A DNA stretch of 64,000 bases from Lachnospiraceae bacterium Marseille-Q4251 (GCA_018223435.1 JAGTTO010000001.1:1178001-1242000); one strand, 5' to 3'. Positions 46,355-55,517 are shown, counted from the stretch's first letter. Notes: generated from the sequence alone by a model not told the origin. A program made the numbers and translations.

Positions 46355-46588
46355 TTTAATATTGCGCAAAAGCCGCTGTTCCCTATTATAGAATGGATTG
46401 CGGGTAGTGTATTAAAGTCGCCCTTTTTTAAGGATACGGCGGTATCGGGGAGGTATCGCCGTGTCCATTTTTATTTACTGTAACCCGCCTAATGCTTTGC
46501 GGTCAAAAAAAGCTATGCTCCGCAAGCGGGATATTCCGGCTATGAATGTGAACTGTCAATACATTTAGCTACTGCTTACATTTCCTTT

Positions 46589-46632
46589 GCGCCCGTCCGC
46601 GTCTTGCGGACGGGCGCATTTTGCTTTTTTCA
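46589..46632 (+). terminator. GC-rich terminator
   Basis: A perfect 12-bp stem GCGCCCGTCCGC/GCGGACGGGCGC (46589-46600 with 46606-46617), then a T-rich run. The stretch 46355-46588 holds no gene; it has one further inverted repeat (GGATAC...GTGTCC near 46432-46467). Confidence 0.8.
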
Positions 46633-46751
46633 ACTTTTTTCTGAAAAGCGCACTCAAGAGCCATCTCCCGAACGGGTACGGAGCGAAAGGGGCAGAGAGG
46701 ACAAGCCCTTAACTCCCGTCCTCTACTCCACGCGGGAAGGAGGTGAACTCT

Positions 46752-47177
46752 ATGGAGCTATCTTCTTCCGACAAGGAAAGAATACAACATCAGTACGACG
46801 CATTAGCAAAGAAAACTTTGGTCGGCGAAGCGAAAAGCCACCGCCGCACTCTTGCGAAACGCGCAGCACGCGAAGTTACTTTTTCGGATTTGAGCGAAAG
46901 CGAACTCGCGCAGCTTTTCACAACGGACGAATACGAAAGCGATTATTTCCGTTTTCAAGTGTCCGGCTTTGATGTACTCGTCAAAAATGAACTGCTTGCC
47001 GAAGCCCTTAACGCTTTGCCCGAAAGGAAACGCGACATTATCCTTTTGCGGGATAACTCTGTCCGGCGCAGGATAAAGGCATACAGAACCTTTGCCTCGT
47101 TAGACAGGGCCTTGAATGTGGGGGCTTCAAAGAGGAAATTCGGGAGCCGGGTGAAGCTGAACGCCCTTTCCGGCTGA
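46752..47177 (+). pseudogene. Element sigma factor, C-terminally replaced
   Basis: Residues 1 to about 98 are a Tn1549-type sigma factor (MELSSSDKERIQHQYDALAK ... LAEALNALPERKRDIILL). At about 47045 homology ends where the HTH should follow, and the frame continues through antisense RepA sequence for about 44 codons. ATG at 46752 has AAGGAGGTG upstream. The DNA-binding region 4 is lost, so it is not expected to work. Confidence 0.8.
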
Positions 47178-47200
47178 TGGATATAGATGGTATTTGTCAT
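47045..47200 (-). pseudogene. RepA replication initiator, N-terminal fragment
   Basis: Starts MTNTIYIHQPERAFSFTRLP and continues APTFKALSNEAKVLYAFILR RTELSRK, the conserved opening of RepA_N-type initiators. Homology stops at about 47045, where it meets the sigma-factor gene head-on. The rest is missing. Confidence 0.8.
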
Positions 47201-47311
47201 AGTGCGTTTTGTGGACGGTTAGAAGCCCTTTTTCCGGGGCGGGCGATACTTGATACCACCTGCCCCGGTTTGGGGCTTGCGAAGCCTGATAAATCAAGGC
47301 TTTTTCCGCTC

Positions 47312-47725
47312 CTAACTGTCCACAGCAGACCTCCTTTTCCGTTCACTTTCTGTTTTCTGCCGCCTGTGAACTCTGGCGGCACAGCCATGGCAGTATTTAG
47401 CCCGGTTGGATTTAGGGACGAACACGCTGCCGCAGACCGCACAGCGTTTCAAGTCCTTATCCCGGAAAATTTCTGCTTCCAACGCCCCGTCCAGCGGCAA
47501 GACCGCCCATCGGAACCACTTGCAGCAGACCGAGAAAGAAACCGTCTGCGGGCAGGTGCAGGTGTCCCCATCGTCAAGAACAACGCAGTTGCCGTCCTCA
47601 AAGCAACAGCACTCCCGGCGTATCAGGCTGGCCGCCTGTTTCCTCTGCGCCGGTGTCATGCGGTAAAGGGAACCGTTCGGCCTGCGTTCCAGTGGCGGCA
47701 AGTCTTTATAGGGGTTATCTCTCAT
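47312..47725 (-). CDS. Cysteine-rich VLP-domain protein
   Basis: 137-aa protein of conjugative elements. It contains RMTPAQRKQAASLIRRECCC, NCVVLDDGDTCTCPQ and a final zinc-finger-like CAVCGSVFVP...YCHGC. The VLP-domain family is known only from such elements. ATG at 47725 follows GGAGGGAACGC. Function unknown; nucleic-acid binding is plausible. Confidence 0.85.
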   Translation of the reverse strand: MRDNPYKDLPPLERRPNGSLYRMTPAQRKQAASLIRRECCCFEDGNCVVLDDGDTCTCPQTVSFSVCCKWFRWAVLPLDGALEAEIFRDKDLKRCAVCGSVFVPKSNRAKYCHGCAARVHRRQKTESERKRRSAVDS

Positions 47726-47784
47726 GCGTTCCCTCCATTTTGCTTTCCGTTGCCGTTCCTCCGAAAAGGTTTCCTGCCCCATTC

Positions 47785-47961
47785 CTGCGGCTCCTCTCCC
47801 CACAAAGTCGTCAGACTTTGTGGGGAGAGGAGCCGCAGCGGAGCGAGTGAGCTTTCGCCATCTGGCGGAAGCGAATGATACGCAGCTTGCGGCGACGAGG
47901 CACGCTCCCCGCAGCTTCGGGACAACTTGTCCCGAAGTGACCTCTGGACAAAGTGTCCAGA
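47785..47961. repeat. Cluster of long perfect hairpins
   Basis: The first is a perfect inverted repeat with 25-bp arms and a 4-nt loop (47785-47809 with 47814-47838). The second has 11-bp arms CTTCGGGACAA/TTGTCCCGAAG (47915-47937). The third is TCTGGACA/TGTCCAGA (47943-47961). No T-runs follow, so these are not simple terminators. The tract 47726-48184 has no gene. It may be a replication or transfer origin. Confidence 0.75.
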
Positions 47962-48145
47962 AGCTGGCTCCTTGCAGTGCTTCCCCAGCCGGGGTATTCC
48001 TTTTCGGACGGTCATTCTGTTTTCAAGGTGCCGTTCATCGATGAACTACCCTAAGTCTACACCTAAATGACCGCCCGTCCCGTATATCCGAAAGGTAGGA
48101 AATTGGCCTAAAAAACAGGCTATTTCCACGCTTTCGGAATTGTGG

Positions 48146-48151
48146 TATAAT
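48146..48151 (+). promoter_or_regulatory. Extended -10 promoter of the XRE gene
   Basis: TGGTATAAT 34 nt upstream of the start; no clear -35 box. Confidence 0.6.
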
Positions 48152-48184
48152 AAAAATGATATTTGCAGACAAGGGGGGGAGCGC

Positions 48185-48985
48185 ATGGAACTATCCATAC
48201 AAGAACGATTGAAAGACCTGCGTGTGGAACGCGGTCTGACGCTGGAACAGCTTGCGGAGAAAACCCACCTCTCCAAGTCCGCTTTAGGGAGTTATGAGGG
48301 GGATAATCTCAAGGACATCAGCCATTACGCCCTTATTGAGTTGGCAAAGTTTTACGAAGTGACTGTTGATTATCTGCTGGGCCGTTCTCAAACAAGAAAC
48401 CACCCAAACGCCGATCTTGCAGACCTGCATTTGAGTGATGACATGATAGAACTATTGAAAAGCGGGCTGGTGGACAATTCTCTTTTGTGTGAGCTGGCGA
48501 CACACCCGGATTTTCCCCGGCTCATGGCCGACCTTGAAATCTATGTGAACGGCATAGCGGGAAAGCAGGTGCAGAGCGCAAACGCCATTGTGGACGCTGT
48601 GAGTGCAACGATTATGAAACAACACAATCCCGGCTTGACTGACCCACAGCTGCGACAGCTTATCGCCGCCCATATTGACGATGACAGCTTTTGCCGCTAT
48701 GTGATACAGCAGGACATAAACAAGATAGCCTTCGACCTGCGGGAAGCCCACAAGGACGATTTTTTCAGTGTCCCGGAGGACAATCCACTGGAAGATTTTT
48801 TGCAGACCGCAGAGGAAACCACCAGAGAGGACAGCGACCCGGAGCAGGCGGCTATGGCATTTATCTGTAAGCGGCTCAAGCTGAACTATGGGAAACTGTC
48901 AGAGGAAGAAAAGAAGTGGTTGAAAAAGATTGCACAGAAATCGGATTTGCTGAAAAATCCAAAGCCGCAGCGGGGACGCAAGTAA
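48185..48985 (+). CDS. XRE-family regulator with a long C-terminal domain
   Basis: 266 aa. The HTH is at about 6-60 (ERLKDLRVERGLTLEQLAEK, then KSALGSYEG and FYEVTVDYLLGR). A helical, acidic C-terminal domain follows. AAGGGGGGGA lies just before the ATG. Such regulators control Tn1549-like elements. The C-domain has no recognised ligand. Confidence 0.85.
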   Translation: MELSIQERLKDLRVERGLTLEQLAEKTHLSKSALGSYEGDNLKDISHYALIELAKFYEVTVDYLLGRSQTRNHPNADLADLHLSDDMIELLKSGLVDNSLLCELATHPDFPRLMADLEIYVNGIAGKQVQSANAIVDAVSATIMKQHNPGLTDPQLRQLIAAHIDDDSFCRYVIQQDINKIAFDLREAHKDDFFSVPEDNPLEDFLQTAEETTREDSDPEQAAMAFICKRLKLNYGKLSEEEKKWLKKIAQKSDLLKNPKPQRGRK

Positions 48986-49021
48986 GAGAATAATAAATCA
49001 GATTATATGGAGGTATCGGTT

Positions 49022-49537
49022 ATGAAAAAGTGGTTACTGATAATTTCAGCGACTGTTATTTGCGTTGCTGCCGCTTTTTTATATTTCTTTAGTTTAACTC
49101 CCAAAGGAGATACCATTACCAGCAGAGAAAGCATACTGAACACCGCAATTTCAAAGGGGAATGAATGGACTATTGCAAAAGAACTGGAACTTGGCGGTTA
49201 TATCGTGAGTGGAGCATATAGTGCAGATAATAAATCTACACTTGCCATCTTTGAACCAACAGGAAATGGAGATTACAAATTTAGTACATCAACAAACCGA
49301 AATAGTGATGAGATTATTGTTGGTGGCGTTGCAATAAACGGAGAATGGTATGATTTAATTTGGTTTAATGGTGCTAAAACAGAGTATGCCGAAATCACTT
49401 ATACAATAAATGGACAAGTGCAAGATACATTGAGATACAGCACAGATGATATGGATATTATCTCAATTAAAAACCCAGAAAAAGAGTATTCCATTCATGT
49501 GGTTTACTATGACAATGATGGAAATAAGTACGAATAA
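49022..49537 (+). CDS. Membrane-anchored extracytoplasmic protein, unknown
   Basis: 171 aa with one N-terminal helix or signal anchor (KWLLIISATVICVAAAFLYF) and a beta-rich outer domain. There is no lipobox. ATG at 49022 is chosen because GGAGGT lies 7-8 nt upstream. AT-rich. It lies between the XRE regulator and the adenylyltransferase. Family not recognised. Confidence 0.65.
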   Translation: MKKWLLIISATVICVAAAFLYFFSLTPKGDTITSRESILNTAISKGNEWTIAKELELGGYIVSGAYSADNKSTLAIFEPTGNGDYKFSTSTNRNSDEIIVGGVAINGEWYDLIWFNGAKTEYAEITYTINGQVQDTLRYSTDDMDIISIKNPEKEYSIHVVYYDNDGNKYE

Positions 49538-49710
49538 ATTGTTTTTCATCGAGAAAATAGCAAAGCCAGCCGAGCCAGTCAACGGTCAAGATGAACGGCG
49601 CATTTCATGCGCCGCCGTTGACAGTCCCGCCCGTCTTTGCTAAAGGGTAATCAAGGCGGGAAAGCCCTAAAATGGTTTCACACCTATTTCAATAATTGGA
49701 GGAGATAAAA

Positions 49711-50577
49711 ATGAGATCAGAAAAGGAAGTTTATGATATTGTTTTGAATTTTGCAAAAACAGACAAACGCATTCGCATGGTTACTTTGGAAGGATCTAGA
49801 ACAAATACAAATATTCCGCCTGATGATTTTCAGGATTTTGATATTACTTTTTTTGTTACGGATATGGACAGCTTCACAAGTGATGATAAATGGCTAGATA
49901 TATTTGGTGAAAGGTTGATTCTGCAAAAGCCGGAAGATATGGAATTATTTCCAGCTGTAGAAAAGGGATTTTCATATTTAATGCTGTTTACTGATGATGT
50001 TAAGATAGATTTAACTTTGCTGCCGCTGGAACTGATAGACGAGTATTTTACATGGGATAAACTGGTAAAGTTACTGTTGGATAAAGACAACCGTATCGTA
50101 AAGCCGCCAATACCAACGGATATAGACTACCACTTGCAGAAGCCTACTCAAAGAATGTTTGACGATTGCTGTAATGAATTTTGGAATACTACAACATATG
50201 TAGTAAAGGGCTTATGCCGCAAAGAAATTCTTTTTGCTATTGACCATATGAATGATATAGTACGAAAAGAATTGCTTCGCATGATTTCCTGGCTGATTGG
50301 TATCAAACAGGGATTTCATTTCAGTTTGGGAAAAAACTATAAATTTATGAAGCAATATGCCCCAGAGGAATTGTGGGAACGACTTATGTCCACTTATAAT
50401 ATGGATTCCTATCCCCATATGTGGGAATCCTTTGAACAATGTATGGCATTGTTCCGGGAGGTTTCGTCAGAAGTGGCATGCCAGTTGGATTACCAGTATC
50501 CACTATATGATGAAAAAATCAGTAATTATGTGATTCGGCAAAAGAAAAAATATGGCATTGAAGATGATAACAAATAA
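49711..50577 (+). CDS. Aminoglycoside 6-adenylyltransferase, ANT(6) type
   Basis: 288 aa. The nucleotidyltransferase signature LEGSRTNTNIPPDDFQDFDI carries the catalytic acidic pair; KPEDMELFPAVEKGFSYLML and KGLCRKEILFAIDH are typical of AadE/ANT(6). It inactivates streptomycin by adenylating the 6-hydroxyl. ATG at 49711 follows GGAGGAGAT. Composition is more AT-rich than the surrounding element, indicating recent acquisition. The exact ANT(6) subtype is not assigned. Confidence 0.9.
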   Translation: MRSEKEVYDIVLNFAKTDKRIRMVTLEGSRTNTNIPPDDFQDFDITFFVTDMDSFTSDDKWLDIFGERLILQKPEDMELFPAVEKGFSYLMLFTDDVKIDLTLLPLELIDEYFTWDKLVKLLLDKDNRIVKPPIPTDIDYHLQKPTQRMFDDCCNEFWNTTTYVVKGLCRKEILFAIDHMNDIVRKELLRMISWLIGIKQGFHFSLGKNYKFMKQYAPEELWERLMSTYNMDSYPHMWESFEQCMALFREVSSEVACQLDYQYPLYDEKISNYVIRQKKKYGIEDDNK

Positions 50578-51175
50578 AATTTTTTCAATCGAAAAAATTT
50601 ATTTTGATTATTCAATTTTGAAAAACTGAATACCTCAAAATCAGAAAGAGCGCGGACAAGCACTTTGAGGGATTGACCGCCTTGTCCACCCATTCAGTGG
50701 GACGGCGGGCGGCGGTCAAGGCCGGGTGTAAACCCGTTCATTTCAGCCTTGACGGTTACCCGCTGTCCTGTTACTTTTCCGGGAGTGTAGCCACAACTTC
50801 GGGACACTTTGTCCACAAGTCGGAGCGTAGGACGATGAACGGGGGCTTTCATATACGCCCTGTCTGCTGTTGAAACCAGACCTGCGCTTACGGCTCCACG
50901 CCACACAAGCACAGCCCTGTTTTCCTGCCGCTTCAAATGCCCTTGCCCTCCCCGGCGGCAACGGCATTTTCACGGCAACGCCGACAGAGCGTATAACACA
51001 CTACACTTTGCTTCGCAAAGTCGTGTGCCAAATGGGGGCGTTGCCCCCTTTGGAAACCCCCACAAGGAAAGGCGGTACGCTACCCCTCCACGGGGCGCAT
51101 ACCGCCTTTTCTTGTTATCCAGCCCTCCGGCTGTATCGGTTGAGCAAAAGTCAGCGTGGGAATGGTGTGGTATCT
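50578..51175. other. GC-rich non-coding tract of element origin
   Basis: No coding frame is convincing. It holds GGGGGC/GCCCCC (about 51035-51050), a CTTTGC/GCAAAG hairpin (about 51005-51025) and a terminator-like stem AAAGGCGGTA/TACCGCCTTT (51068-51110). Motifs like CGGGACACTTTGTCC recall the hairpins at 47915-47961, so it could be another origin-type segment. Confidence 0.5.
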
Positions 51176-51304
51176 TTATCTAAGTGAAACCCCTGTCTCC
51201 CATTTAGAAATGGTTTGGCGAGATACTTGTAATTCCATTCCCAATTCCTCCTGCGATAATCCTTGTTTTTTTCTGATTTCGATTAATTTCTCATTAAATT
51301 TCAT
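51176..51304 (-). pseudogene. XRE regulator, N-terminal fragment
   Basis: Starts MKFNEKLIEIRKKQGLSQEE and keeps the HTH (VSRQTISKWETG), but stops after 42 residues (VSLR), just beyond the recognition helix. Related regulators continue with a further domain. A good ribosome binding site (AGAAAGGAAG) remains. Confidence 0.7.
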
Positions 51305-51482
51305 ACGCAAAATCTTCCTTTCTGTTGTATGAGCAAAATATATCCCCAAAACGCTAAAATAACAACCAACATCTCTTGTCAATCTATCAACCAAGTATAA
51401 CATTATCTGATTTTCTTGTTTTGCTACAACTTCGATAGATAAGGTATTTATTACACTACTTCACTTACATGAAGAATGTGAG

Positions 51483-51602
51483 AAATATTTTGGCCATAAA
51501 AAGTAAAAGCAACTAACAGTTTTAAAAGTTAAAATGGCAAGTGCCTTAAAATTCCATATTCAATTTTGGATACAAAAAAGCAGGAGACTTTTCCTGCTTA
51601 AT
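51483..51602 (-). terminator. Terminator and repeated 3' block, copy B
   Basis: AAGCAGGA pairs with TCCTGCTT (about 51579-51602) and runs into TTTTTT on the minus strand, ending the 51671 gene. The stretch 51537-51587 matches 41483-51 nt onward (41483-41533) at about 88%. Confidence 0.7.
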
Positions 51603-51670
51603 ATAATTGTGAATATTTAATTGTATTCAGTTTTTCAGTTCTGTAAACTGGAGATTTTCTTTGGAAACAC

Positions 51671-52000
51671 TTAAACAAATGAAGCATAAATAACATAAAT
51701 CTCTGCAATCAAAATAATTCCGAGAACACCATCTATCATCAAATTATACTGCACATCTGTCAAAAATGTTTTAGAATGTGTCAGAAAATATTTGATCTTT
51801 TCTTTTCCAGTCAAAAGTGTAATTATAAACAACAAAATAGGAAATAAAAAAACCTCCATTTTATTTCCGAAACCATCTGCTATTCCATTTGCAAAATGAA
51901 CAGGAATAATCTGAGGTAAGAAAAAGACACTTACTATTGCTAATAAAATGCCAATGCTACAAATTCCCCATGTGAATTTTCTGCTTCCTACAAGTTTCAT
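51671..52000 (-). CDS. Small DUF1648/SdpI-like membrane protein
   Basis: 109 aa with three hydrophobic segments and the DUF1648-like motif LPQIIPVHFANGIADGFGNK. Members relate to the toxin-immunity protein SdpI. ATG at 52000 follows AGAAGG. An XRE-type regulator gene (truncated) lies downstream. Immunity function is not shown. Confidence 0.6.
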   Translation of the reverse strand: MKLVGSRKFTWGICSIGILLAIVSVFFLPQIIPVHFANGIADGFGNKMEVFLFPILLFIITLLTGKEKIKYFLTHSKTFLTDVQYNLMIDGVLGIILIAEIYVIYASFV

Positions 52001-52091
52001 AAAAATGCCTTCTTTCTGCAAACTCAATTTTGTTGATAATATTATACTTCACCTGCTTAAAAATGCAAGATATTTTTACCCTTCCTTAAAC

Positions 52092-52127
52092 CAAAAGCAT
52101 CTGACATTTTCAAAATGAAAATGTCTA
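52092..52127. repeat. Hairpin, third member of the AAAAGCA repeat set
   Basis: GACATTTTC pairs with GAAAATGTC after AAAAGCATCT. Similar hairpins occur at 41456-41492 and about 51505-51545. Probably bidirectional terminators. Confidence 0.55.
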
Positions 52128-52129
52128 CA

Positions 52130-52498
52130 TTAAACATTCCCGTCAATCAAATCATAACTCATATCCAAAAAGTCTAAGATTTTCGCCTCACTTACGGTTC
52201 CGTCCAACAGCATGGTGATCCAGTACTTTTTGTTCATATGATATCCCGGTAAAAATCCATAGGTCTGTGTCAACAGTCCGACCATATCCGCATCACACTT
52301 TACATCTAGGATATCTACTTTCGTATCTCCTTCTAATCCCAGTCTGGATTTTTCAACCTGCATTAACACCGCATACCATTTTCCATTCTTATGCCGAAGC
52401 ACTGCACTTTCCGGTGATTCCTTCCATAGATATTCCGGAACGGTTCCGTATTGTTTCTTCACATATTCATAAATCTCTTCCCGTTTCAAACATTCCAC
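52130..52498 (-). CDS. MmcQ/YjbR family protein
   Basis: 122-aa protein with the family pattern SPESAVLRHKNGKWYAVLMQ and PGYHMNKKYWITMLLDG. These CyaY-like folded proteins may bind DNA, but their role is unclear. The first codon is GTG at 52498 or, better spaced from GGGGAG, TTG at 52489. It is a small cargo-type gene at the edge of the second transfer module. Confidence 0.8.
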   Translation of the reverse strand: MECLKREEIYEYVKKQYGTVPEYLWKESPESAVLRHKNGKWYAVLMQVEKSRLGLEGDTKVDILDVKCDADMVGLLTQTYGFLPGYHMNKKYWITMLLDGTVSEAKILDFLDMSYDLIDGNV

Positions 52499-52638
52499 TC
52501 CCCAGTTCTTCTATTTTATCAATCTTACGATTGTACTTTTCAGATTTTAACAGGCAGGACATCTGCCCTGCCTTCCTTTCCTATTATAGCATTGTTATTC
52601 AAACTCTACAATTCCATCTATCATTCATTTTCCTGTTT

Positions 52639-54333
52639 CTAATAAACTACCATTCCATATCCCATAATGGAATCGGAATTGATCGCATAGTTTCTCTCTC
52701 TTACCGCATCCCCTGAGTTTCCTTCTATGGTATAGACGGTTGTTCCGTCACAGCGTTCCACGATTCCTACATGGTCGCACGTTCCATCGTGATCCCAATC
52801 AAAAAAAATGATCGCACCGGGACTTGGCATACTTCCAGCCCCCTGCCATCTTCCTTGGTTCTGAAACCAATTCTTTCCATCTGTACAAAGGGAGAACTTG
52901 GGTACAGCGCCGCTTTGAATGAGTCCTGCCTGGTCTGCACACCAGGACACAAAACAGGCACACCATTCCTCCCTGCTGTCAAATCCATACCACGACCAGA
53001 ACTTCTGGCCGCCTTCGTTCCCCAACTGGCTTTTCGCAATGGTTACGAGCTGCCCATTTCCAAAAAGTCCGGCAAACAATCCCCCGCCAGAATAATACCG
53101 AAGCACATGGGGGACATACTCCGGATCGCCATACCTTGGCCAACCATGGGCGGCTGCCTGTTCCTGGGAAAACTGCAGCGCATTGGCTTCACTATAACCG
53201 CCATGGTTCCGGATTGCCCATGAGATGTACCCATTCCCATAATTATAGCCCTGTAAACTAAGTTTTAGCTTGTCCATATCCTGTGGACTTTCACATCCGG
53301 CTTCCCGGACACAATCTGCATAATACTGTACACCCACCTTGATAGAATAGTCTGCATCCTGAATCGCACCGGGCGTATTGGGATACTGGGTATTATACGG
53401 ACACTCGCTGGCCTGCATGGGATCCGTTCCCCTGCCTCCGCTTTCCTGCATCATGATGGCTTGAATGACAGGCACATATTCCGGGATTCCAAATTCACTG
53501 GCATACCGCTGGATCGCCGGGGTATGGGCCAGGACTTCCGCACTCAGCGGCTCGCTGCTCTGGGAACTCCCGATAAACGCAGTACCGCCAATGATCCCCA
53601 CAATGAGGATCAAGATCACAAATACCGTACCGCCTCCTGCCATCAACGCTGCAAACGCTGCCTTTACTGCATGGGCCGCTGCTTCCGCCATGGCTTTCAA
53701 TCCCTTGGCAGTTGTTTTTGCAGTCTTGGCACTTTGCTTGGCTGTCTGGACAGATCGCATGGCAGCCCGTTTCGCTTCCCTGGCTGCCCTCATGGATTGG
53801 AAAGCCTGCTTTTTTTGTAAGAGTGCCTGGGTTTTCACCTTTTGGGAAGAAACCGGGGAAGCTTTCACCATACGGGGCGCTGTTTTTACTGTCCGGTTTC
53901 CGGCCTCCTTGACTGTTTTCTCTGCTTCAGGTTTGATCTTGATGCTCCTTCCGGCTCCTGTGCGCCCTTTCTTTGCCCTTGTCTGTCCAGATGTTCCACC
54001 GCTTCCTGTTTCGCTGTCCAACGTGGCTGTAACGGATTCTCTTTGCCTCTGCTCTTTTATCTTCTCATAAGTTTTCACTGCCAACTTCTTTCCACCACGA
54101 TAGGCAGCCGAAGCGCTTTCCTTTCCAGCCCGCTGTTCTGCCCGTTCTATCCGGTTTCCGGCGTATTCCACCGGAGATTCCTCTCCGGTTTCTCTTCCCA
54201 CCTTGTCTGCCGCCATCCGGGATTTCTCTTTCGTTTCCAGCATGGCAGAACGCACCAGTTCTTTGGGAAGCCGGGAGGCAGGATTGCGGATCTTCGGGTT
54301 CTTATCCCGTACCTTCTCTTTGATGTCTTTCAA
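52639..54333 (-). CDS. Conjugation peptidoglycan hydrolase (lysozyme-like plus CHAP)
   Basis: 564 aa. A basic, Ala/Lys-rich N-terminal region of about 230 aa is followed by one transmembrane helix (about 238-260). Then come a lysozyme-like domain with its Glu in IQAIMMQESGG and a C-terminal CHAP amidase domain (Cys in EEWCACFVSWC, His in CDHVGIVE). It opens the wall for the type IV channel, like Tn916 Orf14. The start is TTG 7 nt after GGGAGG; a GTG lies two codons upstream. It is the last gene of the module shown here. Confidence 0.9.
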   Translation of the reverse strand: MKDIKEKVRDKNPKIRNPASRLPKELVRSAMLETKEKSRMAADKVGRETGEESPVEYAGNRIERAEQRAGKESASAAYRGGKKLAVKTYEKIKEQRQRESVTATLDSETGSGGTSGQTRAKKGRTGAGRSIKIKPEAEKTVKEAGNRTVKTAPRMVKASPVSSQKVKTQALLQKKQAFQSMRAAREAKRAAMRSVQTAKQSAKTAKTTAKGLKAMAEAAAHAVKAAFAALMAGGGTVFVILILIVGIIGGTAFIGSSQSSEPLSAEVLAHTPAIQRYASEFGIPEYVPVIQAIMMQESGGRGTDPMQASECPYNTQYPNTPGAIQDADYSIKVGVQYYADCVREAGCESPQDMDKLKLSLQGYNYGNGYISWAIRNHGGYSEANALQFSQEQAAAHGWPRYGDPEYVPHVLRYYSGGGLFAGLFGNGQLVTIAKSQLGNEGGQKFWSWYGFDSREEWCACFVSWCADQAGLIQSGAVPKFSLCTDGKNWFQNQGRWQGAGSMPSPGAIIFFDWDHDGTCDHVGIVERCDGTTVYTIEGNSGDAVRERNYAINSDSIMGYGMVVY

Positions 54334-54355
54334 ACACACACCTCCCTGTATCGCA

Positions 54356-54703
54356 TTACCGTTCCCTACTCTGTTTCTTTTGTCTCTTCTGCTGTTCTTC
54401 CAGCTTTTCCAGTTCCCTTACCGCTTCCTGAACCAGCGGATGATTGGCATAATAGGGAACATAGGACAATAACTCTTTTCCCTTCTCCCCGGTTGCTAAT
54501 GGATATTCTCCCTCGTTATACAGCGGATCGTCTGCATGGTGGAGAGAGAACTCCAAAGACGGAACCATCTGAGGGGAACGCTTGCAAAATCTCTGGTAAT
54601 GCCGGAACGCCTCTTTTAAAGAAGTACATTCGATGCATTCTCCCATCCCATGGAACTCCCCGCACTCCGAAGCAAGAAAGGTAATGGTTGTTTCTTCTTT
54701 CAT
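54356..54703 (-). CDS. Conjugative-element protein of unknown function
   Basis: 115 aa, beginning MKEETTITFLASECGEFHGM and containing HHADDPLYNEGEYPLATGEK. ATG at 54703 has GGGGAGGTG upstream. The sequence resembles polyvalent-protein domains of mobile elements, but I cannot name it. Its start lies 17 nt before the end of the preceding gene. Confidence 0.65.
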   Translation of the reverse strand: MKEETTITFLASECGEFHGMGECIECTSLKEAFRHYQRFCKRSPQMVPSLEFSLHHADDPLYNEGEYPLATGEKGKELLSYVPYYANHPLVQEAVRELEKLEEQQKRQKKQSRER

Positions 54704-54719
54704 AGCTTTCACCTCCCCT

Positions 54720-55517
54720 TTACCGGATCGCTGCCTTCTGTTTTTCTTCTTTTCCAAGCTGACGGGGTGCTGTTTCCTGCCGAAGCTCCTGCAAGGTATC
54801 TTTTAAAGATGCCTGTTTTCCTTGTCTTTCTTCCAGCTTCCCGATCTGCTGCTGCAATCGTTCCGTTTTCTGTTCCAGCTTATGGATGCTCCGCATGGAT
54901 TGAAATAACACCTTCTGGGTTTGAAAGATGATCCCCTGTTCCGGATTTCTCTCTGTGATCTTTGCGGTATCTTTTCCGTTCATTTCCAAAAATGCGTTTT
55001 TCAGATGCCCTTTGGCAGCGTGCAGTTCCTCCGCCATACTCCCCAGACGGTCAATCTTCTGATCCATCGACAGCATGACCGTATGTAAGGAAGACTGTAG
55101 CTTTTGCAAGCCTTGGGTAAGGTGCATTCCTTTTACCGCAGAAGCAAGGGCATCTTTTCCCTTTTCTTTAAAATCAAACACTGCCTGTTCTGCCCGTTCC
55201 ACAAACTTTCGTTTCCATTCTCCCACCTGAAAGTGAAGTGTTTGCACCTGATGTTCCGCCTTCTGGATCGTGTTCACCGCAAAGAGCTTGACCTTGCTTT
55301 CCTGCATCACGCCCAGCTGCTTCTTCACCTCTCCCAGTTCCTTCAAGACGGTTCCGAGCTGTATTTCCATAGTGTCGATATGATCTGCCATGCGGATCAC
55401 ATCCCCTTTTTCCTGTTCCATGCCCTGTTGTTCCAAAAGCTCCAACAACGCCCGGATACTGTCCTGCTCCCGAAGCGGTCCTTGTATTTTTGGAATCTCT
55501 ACGCTTTTTTCTTCCAT
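54720..55517 (-). CDS. Coiled-coil conjugation protein (DUF6674-like)
   Basis: 265 aa, nearly all helical, with repeated Gln/Lys/Glu heptads (e.g. KLEQKTERLQQQIGKLEERQ). It occupies the place of a DUF6674-type gene behind VirB4 in clostridial elements. AAGGAGGG precedes the ATG. It may organise the transfer complex. Name is tentative. Confidence 0.7.
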   Translation of the reverse strand: MEEKSVEIPKIQGPLREQDSIRALLELLEQQGMEQEKGDVIRMADHIDTMEIQLGTVLKELGEVKKQLGVMQESKVKLFAVNTIQKAEHQVQTLHFQVGEWKRKFVERAEQAVFDFKEKGKDALASAVKGMHLTQGLQKLQSSLHTVMLSMDQKIDRLGSMAEELHAAKGHLKNAFLEMNGKDTAKITERNPEQGIIFQTQKVLFQSMRSIHKLEQKTERLQQQIGKLEERQGKQASLKDTLQELRQETAPRQLGKEEKQKAAIR

